The translations under genes and the position numbers were made by a program. Positions 42,468 through 52,392 of a stretch of DNA of 64,000 nt are shown piece by piece (position 1 is the stretch's first letter; each line of letters begins with the position of its first letter). The stretch covers positions 5,392 through 69,391 of the forward strand of contig CAJTPU010000018.1 in assembly GCA_910578335.1 (NCBI GenBank). Reading direction: 5' to 3'. The notes below the pieces were generated by a model. It saw only the letters and a program-made list of their open reading frames with translations, searched no databases and was not told where the DNA came from. Origin of the DNA: an uncultured Lachnospiraceae bacterium. Lineage in GTDB: Bacteria; Bacillota; Clostridia; Lachnospirales; Lachnospiraceae.

Positions 42468-45261
42468 AAATCTGCCCCTTCTCTGTCAATATTATTTTGG
42501 CACGCTCCGCCTGTTTCTGCAGCTTCTGCTGCTCTATATGGAGTACCGTTTTTATCAGCTCGCTCCCGGCGTTTTTGTCCCGGTTTCGCCTGATTCTTTT
42601 TTCCAGCGTGCTTTCCGGCGTACTGTCGATATAAATTGGCAGGTCGACTCCCAAAAGAAACTCACTGCCGCCATGGGTCCACTCAATCAGCAACACCGGG
42701 ACGCCGCTAAAGTCAACCTCCTCATTGCTGATTTCTCCTGCTTTCCGCCCCATTTTCCTTAATGTAATCACATCTTCTCCCGCTTTAAACGCCGCAATTA
42801 CGTCGTTGATTCTGTCAAATGCAATTTCACTCGGCGTGCCCAGATAGTCCTTAAGCCCTTCCAAACCGCATTCTTCATAAATCCGAAGGCGCTCTGCATC
42901 GTTGTGTTCCGGTATTCTTAGGGGATAATTATCACCGCTTACAACATAGCAGCCCACTCCATCCTTTTGAAAGTATTCGCTGATAATGGAGGATATTGTG
43001 GTTTTGCCGCAGCCAGAACAGCCGAAAATACTGATGACCGTTCTTTCTTCCTTATTATCTACATGCTTCTTAAGCACCTCATATAAATTCTTCGCAGCTT
43101 CCACTTCCGTAAATGCAATCTGGTATGCCTCGTATTCTGTTTTTGCCAGAGGAAGCGGCAGTCCTGCTTCCATCAAGGCGGTACCGGTATAAACCCTTCC
43201 TGACGCGTTATCTATATACGCGGCTTCTCTGGCAAGACCCCTAAGCTTCACATAAGTGGTTGCCATATTCCCCTGTACGTCAAGCCTGACGACGTTCAAA
43301 AGCACTTCCTTCTTATCCTTCGAGACAAACATCCACGCGGCATATGCATCCGCAAAAGGATTTGAAAGCCGGTAATAGTCGCCCTGCCTGATTAGCGCTT
43401 CATACTTTTTATAAGTCTGAATTTGTTCCTTTACAACCGCTTTTTCTTCTTCCTTTAAGAGCGCCGGATTCAGTTCATACCCGAAGGTTCCCGCCATGGC
43501 TGTAATTCCCCTTGTGTTCAGTCCGGTAACTCTTCCCGTCTGGTGGTTCGGGACAGCCGATACATGAGCGCCCACCGTTGAGGCAGGATAAAAAAACGAG
43601 GAGCCGTACTGTATTTTCGTCCGGTCTATGGCATCCGTATTGTCACTGCACCATATTTGAGGCGTATAATACATCATGCCCGCGTCAAACCTTCCGCCGC
43701 CGCCGCTGCAGCCTTCTATCAGAATATCCGGATACTTCGATACAATTTTTTCAAGAAAATCGTATACGCCAAGCATGTAATCATAGGTAACGTTTCCGGC
43801 ATACACATCTGCCATGCTTCTGTTCATGTCCCATTTTATATATTCAATTTTTCCCTGATTTAATATGGCGCAAATCTGTTCAAAAATATAATTTCTTACT
43901 TCCGTGCGGGAAAAATCAAGCAGTAGCTGCCCCCGCGCCCTGACGGGTTCTCTGTCTGCTATCCTGAGCACCCAGTCGGGGTGTTCTCTGTACAAATCAC
44001 TGTCCTCGTTAATCATCTCCGGTTCAATCCAGATTCCAAATTTGACACCGAGCGCGTTCACCCTGCCAATCAGCTCCTGCAGGGAACAGCCCAGCTTTTC
44101 CTCATTGACATGCCAGTCGCCCAAAGACGAAGTATCATTATCCCGTTTCCCAAACCATCCGTCATCCATAACCACCATATCCATTCCAAGGTCTGCCGCC
44201 TCTTTTGCAAGGTTAAGGATTGTCTCGCCGCTAAAGTCAAAGTACGCCGCTTCCCAACTGTTAAGCAGAACCGGTCTCGCTGCATTGGCATACTTCCCCC
44301 TGCATACATGGTTTTTAATACAGTCATGATACCTGTGTGACAACTCCGCAAAGCCCTTATCCGAATATGACAGGATGACTTCCGGCACTACAAATTCCTC
44401 GCTTTTCTCTAACGGATAGGAAAACCAATCACTGTTGAGCCCCATAAGCAGCCTGGTCTGATTCATCTGGTCTCTTTCCACTTCACACAAAAAATTCCCA
44501 CTGTATACAAACAACATGCCGTAACAGCTTCCGCAGTCTTCCGCCGCATTTTTGTCTGCCAGAATCACGGCGGGATTGTACTGATGGCTTGAGGTTCCTC
44601 TTCTGCTGCCAAAGCGAAGACTCCCATGTCCAACCGGCAGCCGCTCCACATTTCTCTCCATGGTATGCCTGCCATAAAACTTCACCGCGTCAAATTCCCC
44701 CGTAAGAAAATCGAGACATGCCGCAGCCGCTTTTTTTATGATTACCCTGTCTTGACCGGCATTTTTAATAATTACACTTCTTGTAATGATATCTGCTTTT
44801 TCCAAAACGCCGTACAAAAGAGTGACTTCTATCCCGCTTACCGCATCCCGCAGGACAATGGCTAAAGTATCCGCCTCCTCTTCCTTTGCCCATACAGCCG
44901 GCAATCCTTTCAACCCATACTTCCCTTTCTTTATTTCATAGCGGGAAAATGTCAGGCTGCAGCACTCGGAACCGTCGCTGTTTTCAATACTAAGGGCATA
45001 GTTCCGGTAATCCCCCGTCCCGAGCGTCGGATATTCCTGTGGAAGGATGTCCAAGGAATAAGTCCTGTCATTCCCTGCCGCATCCGGATTTCCCGAAAAC
45101 CCTCTGTCGGCATAGGTCAACATATAGTCCATGGAGCCGGTAATACCGGCTCCATAGTATAAGTGCAGCAGATAACCATATTTATCTACCTGCATCTGAT
45201 ATGTGGTGTTTTTTGTATGCAAAGTAAAAATCCTTTTGTTCCGATTGTAGATAATTGACAT
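42457..45261 (-). CDS. agaSK: bifunctional alpha-galactosidase / sucrose kinase (AgaSK)
   Basis: This 934-residue protein is one continuous frame. Residues 1-720 are a GH36 alpha-galactosidase with nucleophile Asp 478 in YIKWDMNRS and acid/base Asp 540 in WCSDNTDAID, plus MDDGWFGKRD. Residues 735-934 are a P-loop kinase: ISIFGCSGCGKTTISSII (747-755 is the Walker A loop) and VVSGDNYPLRIPEHND. This fusion and its length match AgaSK of R. gnavus, which removes galactose from raffinose/melibiose and phosphorylates the released sucrose. It lies 12 bases after the permease gene and overlaps the phosphorylase gene, so the pathway is fully linked. Confidence 0.95.
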   Translation of the reverse strand: MSIIYNRNKRIFTLHTKNTTYQMQVDKYGYLLHLYYGAGITGSMDYMLTYADRGFSGNPDAAGNDRTYSLDILPQEYPTLGTGDYRNYALSIENSDGSECCSLTFSRYEIKKGKYGLKGLPAVWAKEEEADTLAIVLRDAVSGIEVTLLYGVLEKADIITRSVIIKNAGQDRVIIKKAAAACLDFLTGEFDAVKFYGRHTMERNVERLPVGHGSLRFGSRRGTSSHQYNPAVILADKNAAEDCGSCYGMLFVYSGNFLCEVERDQMNQTRLLMGLNSDWFSYPLEKSEEFVVPEVILSYSDKGFAELSHRYHDCIKNHVCRGKYANAARPVLLNSWEAAYFDFSGETILNLAKEAADLGMDMVVMDDGWFGKRDNDTSSLGDWHVNEEKLGCSLQELIGRVNALGVKFGIWIEPEMINEDSDLYREHPDWVLRIADREPVRARGQLLLDFSRTEVRNYIFEQICAILNQGKIEYIKWDMNRSMADVYAGNVTYDYMLGVYDFLEKIVSKYPDILIEGCSGGGGRFDAGMMYYTPQIWCSDNTDAIDRTKIQYGSSFFYPASTVGAHVSAVPNHQTGRVTGLNTRGITAMAGTFGYELNPALLKEEEKAVVKEQIQTYKKYEALIRQGDYYRLSNPFADAYAAWMFVSKDKKEVLLNVVRLDVQGNMATTYVKLRGLAREAAYIDNASGRVYTGTALMEAGLPLPLAKTEYEAYQIAFTEVEAAKNLYEVLKKHVDNKEERTVISIFGCSGCGKTTISSIISEYFQKDGVGCYVVSGDNYPLRIPEHNDAERLRIYEECGLEGLKDYLGTPSEIAFDRINDVIAAFKAGEDVITLRKMGRKAGEISNEEVDFSGVPVLLIEWTHGGSEFLLGVDLPIYIDSTPESTLEKRIRRNRDKNAGSELIKTVLHIEQQKLQKQAERAKIILTEKGQIYEK

Positions 45262-45273
45262 AACCTATCTCTC

Positions 45274-46116
45274 CTATCCTTTGACGGCTCCGTTTGCAAC
45301 ACCGTTCAATATCTGCTTCTGGCAAATCATATAGAATACCAGAATCGGAAGCAATGCCAGAATGTAAGAGGCAAACGCCAGATTATAATTCGTACCAAAC
45401 TGGGACTGGAAGTTTAACTGTGCCAAAGGCAGCGTATTATGCCCTGTTCCCGACATAATAACCAAAGGCGTCATGACGTCATTCCATGTTCCAAGCGCCG
45501 TCAAAATGGCAACCGTTGCGTGCATGGGCTTCATCATGGGAAAGACAATCTTCCAGTACGTTTTCCATGTACTCGCGCCGTCGATATCCGAGGCTTCCTC
45601 CAGTGCCACCGGTATATTCTTCAAATAACCTGTGTAAAGCATCACATTCATCGGCATATAAAAAACAAGATATAGCAGGATTACCCCTATACGGTTTCCC
45701 AATCCCATCTGCGCCGTCTGTTTTACCAGAGGCATCATCAGGATGGAGAACGGAACAAACATACCGCTGACAATGTACAGATAAATAAAACGAAAGCTCT
45801 TTTTGTTTATCATGCCCCTGCCAATTACATATCCTGCAATAGAATGAATTAAAATTGCCAGTACAATTGTCGTCAGCGTAATCAAAAGGCTGTTTCCCAG
45901 AGAACGCCAGAAATCAGTCACTTCCATTGCCTGCCTGAAATTTTCCAGACTCCATCGGGAAGGAAATGCCAACGCGCCTGCAACGTCATTCGTCATTTCG
46001 CTTGGCTGTTTAAACGCAATGATAATCGCCATATACAGAGGGAAGAATACTGTAATTGTCCCTATAATTAATATAATGGTCAGTATCCAGTTTGTTTTTT
46101 GTGTTTCTTTCATCAT
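45274..46116 (-). CDS. msmG: raffinose-type ABC transporter permease (MsmG-like)
   Basis: A 280-residue, six-helix inner-membrane permease with the EAA loop (ALEEASDIDGASTWKTYWKIVFPMMKP), as in MalG/MsmG proteins. It forms the channel with the second permease, with which it overlaps by 4 bases (46113-46116). AgaSK follows 12 bases downstream. No ATPase is encoded in the operon, so a shared MsmK-type ATPase elsewhere must energise it. Confidence 0.93.
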   Translation of the reverse strand: MMKETQKTNWILTIILIIGTITVFFPLYMAIIIAFKQPSEMTNDVAGALAFPSRWSLENFRQAMEVTDFWRSLGNSLLITLTTIVLAILIHSIAGYVIGRGMINKKSFRFIYLYIVSGMFVPFSILMMPLVKQTAQMGLGNRIGVILLYLVFYMPMNVMLYTGYLKNIPVALEEASDIDGASTWKTYWKIVFPMMKPMHATVAILTALGTWNDVMTPLVIMSGTGHNTLPLAQLNFQSQFGTNYNLAFASYILALLPILVFYMICQKQILNGVANGAVKG

Positions 46117-46988
46117 AACTGCTCCTCCTTCTTATTCATAATGGTCATCTGGAAAACAGATATTGCCACAATTACGAGGAAGAAAACAACTGCATTCGCA
46201 CTCTGGAAGCCAAACTGACCACCATCCATGCCATTTCTGTAAATCAGATAAGAAATGGATTCCGTGCTTTGCGCAGGACCGCCTTTTGTCAAGGACATAA
46301 TCTGGTCAAATACCATCAATAAATTCTTTGTGCTGAGCACCAGATTGATTGTCACAAAGGGAGCGACTAACGGCAATGTTACATTCCAAAATTCCTTCCA
46401 CTTACTTGCACCGTCCAGCATACTCGCTTCATAGACGTCCTGCGGAATTGTCTGAAGTCCCGAAATGTAAATGATAGTATTCATCGCCACAGCCTGCCAT
46501 ACGCCCACCACCAATACACCTATCCATGCATACTTTTCACTGGCAAGTATACTGTTCTGCAGCCAGCCGATATGAAGCGCCGAGCCTGCTGCCGGCAGAA
46601 TGTATGTAAAGAAAAAGCTGAAAATATAACCGATAACCAATCCGCCCAGAATATTGGGTATAAAGTAAATGCCGCGCAGTGCGCTTTTAAAGCGGATTCT
46701 GCTGTTTAGTCCCAGCGCCATCACCAGACTTAAAATATTTACCAGCACCGTTCCTGCCAGCGCATATTTGAATGTAAATAAATAACTTTTCCCCACTCTT
46801 GCGTCTGTAAACAAATCCGCATAATTCCGAAATCCCACATAGTCATAGGAACCGTACCCCTTATAGTTCGTAAAGCTGTAAACAACCCCCTTCAGCATGG
46901 GCAATGTATTAAAAGTAAAGAATAAAACCAGAACCGGTATAACAACTGCCCAAAAAGTAATATCGCGATTTGTCATCTTTCTTTTCAT
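46113..46988 (-). CDS. msmF: raffinose-type ABC transporter permease (MsmF-like)
   Basis: The 291 residues have six membrane helices and the EAA loop (VYEASMLDGASKWKEFWNVTLPLVAP), typical of MalF/MsmF-type permeases without the long MalF periplasmic loop. It overlaps both neighbours by 4 bases (binding protein before, MsmG-like after), showing tight coupling. It carries the raffinose-family oligosaccharide across the membrane. Confidence 0.93.
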   Translation of the reverse strand: MKRKMTNRDITFWAVVIPVLVLFFTFNTLPMLKGVVYSFTNYKGYGSYDYVGFRNYADLFTDARVGKSYLFTFKYALAGTVLVNILSLVMALGLNSRIRFKSALRGIYFIPNILGGLVIGYIFSFFFTYILPAAGSALHIGWLQNSILASEKYAWIGVLVVGVWQAVAMNTIIYISGLQTIPQDVYEASMLDGASKWKEFWNVTLPLVAPFVTINLVLSTKNLLMVFDQIMSLTKGGPAQSTESISYLIYRNGMDGGQFGFQSANAVVFFLVIVAISVFQMTIMNKKEEQL

Positions 46989-48280
46989 TGTGCGCCCTCC
47001 GTTTTCTGATATTGCTGCACCTTGCGGATTAAATCCCTGTTATAACGTTTCCAGTCTGTGTCAAACCGCTGCAAAAAAGTATCCAGAGCAGTATCGCTGT
47101 CATCCAGCAGGAAAGTCTGTATCATGGCATCCACGCTCATTTCACTCGGATAATGATGGTCGTGGAAATCTGCCATTCTGTCGCTTTCAATATAAGCTCT
47201 CATGCCCTCCAGCTCCGGGGGAATTTCAAAATCTCCTTCTTTACAGGCAACGCCTCCCTGCTTGTCAAGATACATTTGAATGATTTCATCCGTGTACAAA
47301 AAGCGGAGCACCTCGTAAACCGCCTCTTTGTTTTTACAATCCTTCATCACGCAAAGCTGCAAGTCAATGCCGGAGTTTAAGACATTGCTTTCTTCTGACG
47401 AATTTGCCGGAAATGTAAAAGAATCTATATTCATTTCCGGATTCACCATCTTAATCTGCGGTATCGCATAGCTGCCAATGGGATACATTGCCGACTGTCC
47501 TCTTGCAAAAGCCGTACACGCATCGTTGTACCCGTATGCGTACGGATTGGGTTCTGCATACGCAAGCAGCAGCTTTATTTTTTCAGCGGTTTCCCGATAA
47601 GCCTCCGCAAAAGTCGTGTTCCCCATATTGACCTGACTACAGGTATCTGAAGCGGACAGCCCGACTGCCAATGCATTCCACGGCGCCAGACACGTCCATG
47701 TATCCTTATATCCCAGATACAACGGCTGTATTCCACTGGCTTCAATCTCCTCGCACAAAGCAGTAAACTCTTCCCATGTCTGCGGAATCTGCCACCCGTG
47801 TTCTGCAAACATATCCTTGTTGTAAAGAATTCCTGCCACATTTGCCACATAAGGCAGTGCGTAGCTTCCCTCTTGGGGAATAAACTCCAGCTCCCTCTCC
47901 ATGTCCAGATAAGACTGTTTTACCATTCCCAACTCTTCCAGGTCAGAAATATCCATAAACAAGTCCGCATCCAAAAAGTTGGAATAATTGATGTCCCCGC
48001 CAATTCCGACAATATCAGGATAATCCTCTTTGATAAATCTTGTTTTCAGGATGGTCATTGCCTCATTCGGCGAGTGAATCGTGAGATGGATATCGTCATG
48101 GGTCTCATTGAAGCGCTCTGCGATTTCTTCAAAGGTTTCCACCGCTTCCGGCTTATAGGATACCATTTCTACTTCAATCTTACCGTCCGACGCGCTTCTT
48201 TTGCATCCTGCAAGACCTGCCATTGACATCACAATCCCCAAAATCAATACTAGTCTTCCTGCAATCTTTCTTTTTGACAT
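46985..48280 (-). CDS. msmE: raffinose-type ABC transporter sugar-binding lipoprotein (MsmE-like)
   Basis: The 431-residue protein has a lipoprotein signal (VLILGIVMSMAGLAGC) and a type 1 extracellular solute-binding domain (ETFEEIAERFNETHDDIHLTI, YNKDMFAEHGWQIPQTWEEF, AFARGQSAMYPIGSYAI). It captures the sugar outside and delivers it to the two permeases. It is the first gene of the operon and is divergent from the AraC regulator at 48468. Confidence 0.92.
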   Translation of the reverse strand: MSKRKIAGRLVLILGIVMSMAGLAGCKRSASDGKIEVEMVSYKPEAVETFEEIAERFNETHDDIHLTIHSPNEAMTILKTRFIKEDYPDIVGIGGDINYSNFLDADLFMDISDLEELGMVKQSYLDMERELEFIPQEGSYALPYVANVAGILYNKDMFAEHGWQIPQTWEEFTALCEEIEASGIQPLYLGYKDTWTCLAPWNALAVGLSASDTCSQVNMGNTTFAEAYRETAEKIKLLLAYAEPNPYAYGYNDACTAFARGQSAMYPIGSYAIPQIKMVNPEMNIDSFTFPANSSEESNVLNSGIDLQLCVMKDCKNKEAVYEVLRFLYTDEIIQMYLDKQGGVACKEGDFEIPPELEGMRAYIESDRMADFHDHHYPSEMSVDAMIQTFLLDDSDTALDTFLQRFDTDWKRYNRDLIRKVQQYQKTEGAQ

Positions 48281-48467
48281 ATTTCCCTTTCCTTTCTTTT
48301 TGATTTACCGGTTCCTTTTTTCATAAATCCATTCTAACATACCAATATGCAACCTAAAATATCGGTGTTTTTCATTTTTTATACCACAATGCTATTTTTT
48401 GTGTTATAATATCATATGATGACGCATATTGATATATTCGATATGTTTTGCAAAGAGAGGAGCTGCC

Positions 48468-49313
48468 ATGAGCAATACCTTTTTTAACATATTTCCGAAT
48501 GAAAATTTTATTGATTTATGTATGTACCAGTGCGGCTATGAACAATGTGACCCCGCACATTCCTTTGGACCCGCTGCGAGAAACCATTATCTGTTTCACT
48601 ATGTGATTTCCGGCACGGGCACGCTTATGGCTGATGATGCGAAAGGCATAACCCAAACGTATTCCATCAAAAGCGGACAGGGTTTTCTCATTTTTCCCGG
48701 GCAGATTAACACCTATTATGCCGACAGCAGGCTTCCGTGGGAATACGCATGGATTGAATTTGACGGACTGCGGGTAAAGGAAGCGCTCGACTTAACCGAG
48801 CTTTCCAAGAATACTCCCGTATATCACCCACACTCCAAAGACCTCAGAGAACAAATGCTGCACGAAATGCTGTATGTTGTCAATCACGCAAAAGAGTCCC
48901 CCTTTCATCTCATCGGACACCTTTTTCTTTTTTTCGATTACCTTACCCGGTCAGCCAAGTCAACACGGCTGGTACAAAGCAGTAAAATGAGCGATTACTA
49001 TATTAAGGAGGCTATCAATTACATAGAACAGAATTTTCAGAATAGCATCACAATAGAAGACATTGCTGCCGTCTGCGGAATCAACCGAAGTTACTTTGGG
49101 AAAATCTTCCGCAATTCTATCGGACGCTCACCTCAGGAATTTTTAATGAACTACCGAATGGTAAAAGCTACTGAATTATTAAAGCTGACCTCCCTATCCA
49201 TTGCAGAAATCGGCTCTGCTGTCGGATATGAAAATCAGCTTCATTTTTCACGCGCCTTTAAGACTATTTATGGGATTTCACCAAGGGAGTGGCGAAACCA
49301 GCATCAAAATTAA
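48468..49313 (+). CDS. AraC-family regulator of the raffinose operon (RafR-like)
   Basis: The start at 48468 has AGGAG at 5 bases; an in-frame ATG at 48429 has none. The 281-residue product has a cupin sensing domain (FHYVISGTGTLMADDAKG, GQGFLIFPGQINTYYAD) and two HTHs at the end (AAVCGINRSYFGKIFRNSIG; IAEIGSAVGYENQLHFSRAF). It is divergent from the binding-protein gene, with 187 bases between that hold a TATAAT box at 48405-48410. It probably activates the whole transport/AgaSK/phosphorylase operon when raffinose-type sugars are present. Confidence 0.92.
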   Translation: MSNTFFNIFPNENFIDLCMYQCGYEQCDPAHSFGPAARNHYLFHYVISGTGTLMADDAKGITQTYSIKSGQGFLIFPGQINTYYADSRLPWEYAWIEFDGLRVKEALDLTELSKNTPVYHPHSKDLREQMLHEMLYVVNHAKESPFHLIGHLFLFFDYLTRSAKSTRLVQSSKMSDYYIKEAINYIEQNFQNSITIEDIAAVCGINRSYFGKIFRNSIGRSPQEFLMNYRMVKATELLKLTSLSIAEIGSAVGYENQLHFSRAFKTIYGISPREWRNQHQN

Positions 49314-49322
49314 TTGGCATAA

Positions 49323-49362
49323 AAAGTCCCCGTATACCCAAAACATCGTATACGGGGACTTT
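49323..49362. terminator. terminator between the AraC and chemoreceptor genes
   Basis: A 15-bp perfect stem AAAGTCCCCGTATAC (49323-49337) and its complement (49348-49362), loop of 10. The minus strand continues in T5, the plus strand only weakly. It ends the chemoreceptor transcript and probably also the AraC gene. Confidence 0.88.
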
Positions 49363-49380
49363 CCCATGTTTACAAAACGA

Positions 49381-51378
49381 TTACTTTTTCAGCCTGAATC
49401 TGGATACCTGTTCCTTAAGCGCGGCAGCCTGACCGGACAGCTCCTCACTGGCGGCTGCACTGGACTCTGCTGTGCTTACATTTGTCTGGACAACAATGGC
49501 TATCTGGTCAATGCCATGACTGATTTCCTCTGCCGTAACAGCTTGCTCCTTGGCATAGTCGGCGATACTGCCTATCAGGCTGTCCATCTCCTCCGCCAGC
49601 TCCACTGCTGCCAGCATAGATTTTGCCGTATTGTCAGCCGCATTCACACCTTCCTCCATAGAGCTTATCGTCTCTCCAAGAAGCTCTGTGGTCTCCTTTG
49701 CCGCATTTGCGGATTTACCCGCCAGAGTCCGAACCTCCTCCGCCACTACGGCAAAGCCTTTTCCTGCTTCTCCCGCTCTTGCTGCCTCTACCGCCGCATT
49801 CAGTGCAAGGATATTGGTCTGAAATGCAATATCATCAATGGTCTTTACAATCTTGTTGATTGCATTGGATTTTTCGCTTATCTTCTGGATAACCTCTGTC
49901 ATATTCTGCATCTTCACGTTGCTGTCCAGAAGCCCCTCTCTGACTTCCTTGGAAATGCCGCTTGCTTTCTGTGCATCCTCTGCAATCTTCTGCACACTGT
50001 CAGACGCTTTTCCAATATGTCCTGCCAACGCTTCTACTTCTGCCGCCTGCTCCGTGGAGCCCTGTGACAGACGTACCGCACTATCGGAAATCTGCTCTGC
50101 ACCGGCAGCAACATCCCTTGACGAAGCTCTCATCTGCCCTATTACAATATTGAGCTCAACGGCAATCTCATCCAAAGATTCCCTTATTTTTGCAAATTCA
50201 CCGGTATACTCATTTTTCAGTTCAAATGCCAGATTTCCCCCTGCAATTTCCCGCAATGTACTCGATATCTCATTGATGTATTTTATGTAATCACGCAGCC
50301 TGAGCGTAACCTGATTAAAATTATGTGCAAGCGTACCCAGCTCGTCTCCGGACTTATAACTGATATTCTGTTCCAGCTCGCCTTCTGCAATCAGCGTAGC
50401 AACCCTGCTCAGCTCCTTTACAGGCCTGCCGATAATACGGCGAATCTGAAGCACAACAAGAAGCGTCAGTACAAGCACCGCTATGACGGAAACCTTCACC
50501 ATAATATTGGTCAGCGCAGAAAGCTCTGACAATACCTCTGTCCGCGGCACATAAGCCACTGCCATCCAACTGCTTCCCTCAACCTCTGCAATCTCAATAT
50601 AAGTATTTTCATAAATGCTGAGCCCTGTTTTTCCGGCTTGTATCTGCTCTCCCGCATAGGCATACATACCATCGCCTTCACTCAGCTTTTCTCCTACTAC
50701 CGCCGCATCCCTGTGTCCGATAATGGTATCCGTGCGGGTATCAACCAGAAAAATACCGCCGGTGTCCTCTATCTGAATATTGCTGACAATATCAGAAATG
50801 GAATCCAGATACACATCAGCCGCGGCAACGCCGCGCACCTCACCCTTTCTATCCTTCAACACGCCGGAGGCGCCCACGACATATGACTGGCTGTCTTCAT
50901 CAAAGTATACGTCCCCCAATATAAAATCTTCAGATTCCAGTCCGTCCAAATACCAGCTTTTTACCAATGCATTAAAATCCGGTCCCGGCACAAAAGATGC
51001 ATGGTACAAAGAGCCATCCGTCAGCGCCACATACAGTCCGGCAGGATATGCCTCATTCTGCCCTGCTGTGTGCTTAATGTACTCCTTCATTTCCGGAATC
51101 GTCATGTCCTCGTACTCTATTGTGTCCCTCTGGGTTTCCAGCATAGTAAGAGTCCGGTTCATCCACGCTCTCGTTTCCTGAAGAGTCTTATCTTCCGTAA
51201 TGCGCAGAGTTTCCTCACTCTTCTCCAGCAGTGTTTTGGACATCCGGTCATATACTATCGCCAACAGTACTGACACCGCAATGATAACACTCACAATAAC
51301 AGACAGCACAAGCTTCACCGTAATTCCTATTCCACGCCGCCTTTTGGCTGCAGGCGCTATTTCGTTTATCTGGCTCAT
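49381..51378 (-). CDS. methyl-accepting chemotaxis protein with dCache sensor
   Basis: The start at 51378 follows AGGAG at 6 bases. The 665 residues comprise one helix (about 22-44), an outside dCache-type domain (GIFLVDTRTDTIIGHRDAAVVGE), a second helix near 285-305 and HAMP (IIGRPVKELSRVATLIAEGELEQN). The signalling domain contains the hairpin tip EVRTLAGKSANAAKETTELL. It would sense a small extracellular ligand and control CheA. No che or fla genes are in the window, but its presence suggests a motile host. Confidence 0.94.
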   Translation of the reverse strand: MSQINEIAPAAKRRRGIGITVKLVLSVIVSVIIAVSVLLAIVYDRMSKTLLEKSEETLRITEDKTLQETRAWMNRTLTMLETQRDTIEYEDMTIPEMKEYIKHTAGQNEAYPAGLYVALTDGSLYHASFVPGPDFNALVKSWYLDGLESEDFILGDVYFDEDSQSYVVGASGVLKDRKGEVRGVAAADVYLDSISDIVSNIQIEDTGGIFLVDTRTDTIIGHRDAAVVGEKLSEGDGMYAYAGEQIQAGKTGLSIYENTYIEIAEVEGSSWMAVAYVPRTEVLSELSALTNIMVKVSVIAVLVLTLLVVLQIRRIIGRPVKELSRVATLIAEGELEQNISYKSGDELGTLAHNFNQVTLRLRDYIKYINEISSTLREIAGGNLAFELKNEYTGEFAKIRESLDEIAVELNIVIGQMRASSRDVAAGAEQISDSAVRLSQGSTEQAAEVEALAGHIGKASDSVQKIAEDAQKASGISKEVREGLLDSNVKMQNMTEVIQKISEKSNAINKIVKTIDDIAFQTNILALNAAVEAARAGEAGKGFAVVAEEVRTLAGKSANAAKETTELLGETISSMEEGVNAADNTAKSMLAAVELAEEMDSLIGSIADYAKEQAVTAEEISHGIDQIAIVVQTNVSTAESSAAASEELSGQAAALKEQVSRFRLKK

Positions 51379-51419
51379 CCTCAACTCCTACTTTCTTCCA
51401 TTTTTATTACTTTTTCACA

Positions 51420-51447
51420 ATTGTATCACAACTGGAAAAAAAATCAA
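51420..51447 (-). promoter_or_regulatory. promoter of the chemoreceptor gene
   Basis: On the minus strand, TTGATT (51447-51442) and TACAAT (51425-51420) with a 16-base spacer, about 40 bases upstream of the start. It is of the housekeeping sigma type; no sigma-28-type motility promoter was noticed. Nothing else was recognised in 51385-51632. Confidence 0.5.
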
Positions 51448-51632
51448 ATCCTTATCACAATAAATCACGCAAAATGATTAACAAAATAAACTCTTTACTC
51501 CATTCTTCTGTTCGGAATGCCGCCCCTTCAACAGCCTTCTTTTTATCTTCTTTTTAATATCCCGGTCGTTCACCCAAAATCAAAGTTTGCTGCACAGCTT
51601 ATGTAAAAGCCTTGATGTGTATTACAAAAAAA

Positions 51633-52181
51633 TCATTGCAACGGCATTACCATCAAAATATCATCACTATAAGTACCATCGTCATATTTGTTTGCATGAG
51701 GAACTCGCCCACACTCTTTAAATCCCATGCTTTCGTACAAGTGATATGCCCTATCGTTTCCGCTGACTACCGTCAATTCTGCCTGCTCAAATCCCTGCTC
51801 CTTTATCTTTTTCAAAAGCAGCTCCAACATCAATCTTCCTAATCCAAAACCTGTAAACTTCTGAAACAAAGCAATTCCAACTCCCACACGGTGTTTCGTT
51901 CTGCGACTGCTTGTTTTTCCCTCGAAGGAGCAGTTTCCCGCATACTCACCGTCAACAAATGCTAAAATCAGCATCGCATCCTCTGATTCATTATGCCCAT
52001 TGATAAAACTGATTTCGTCTTCCGCAGTATAGTTTACTTCGTCCGCTTCACACATCAAGAATCTTGTCTCGCCGCTAACAGTCTTTAAATAATTTATCAG
52101 CATATCAGCATCTTCTGCTCTTGCGCCGCGAAATGTTATCGTTTTTCCATTCAACTCATGTTTTTCATCAACAAGTATCAT
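51633..52181 (-). CDS. GNAT-family N-acetyltransferase (RimJ/RimL-like)
   Basis: The 182-residue protein has an N-terminal TFRGARAEDADMLINYL, the CoA loop FQKFTGFGLGRLMLELLLKK (about 108-127) and LTVVSGNDRAYHLYESMGF. It acetylates an unknown substrate. AAAGGAG precedes the start. It sits where base composition changes to AT-rich, and so may be the first gene of the acquired island or the last of the core. Confidence 0.9.
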   Translation of the reverse strand: MILVDEKHELNGKTITFRGARAEDADMLINYLKTVSGETRFLMCEADEVNYTAEDEISFINGHNESEDAMLILAFVDGEYAGNCSFEGKTSSRRTKHRVGVGIALFQKFTGFGLGRLMLELLLKKIKEQGFEQAELTVVSGNDRAYHLYESMGFKECGRVPHANKYDDGTYSDDILMVMPLQ

Positions 52182-52392
52182 TCTTTTTTACTCCTTTATT
52201 TCTTTTATCGTTGCCTCATATTTTCTATAATTGGCTATCGAAGATTGAAAATCTTTTTGAGCTTCTATTCATTTTTCAAATGTACTTATCTGTCATCATA
52301 CATTTTCAGCCCTAAAGCCCGCTTTACCTTTATGATATAAGCAGTATATACCTCAAATCCCTATTTCTTCTCTGCACACTCTGCTATCGCAT

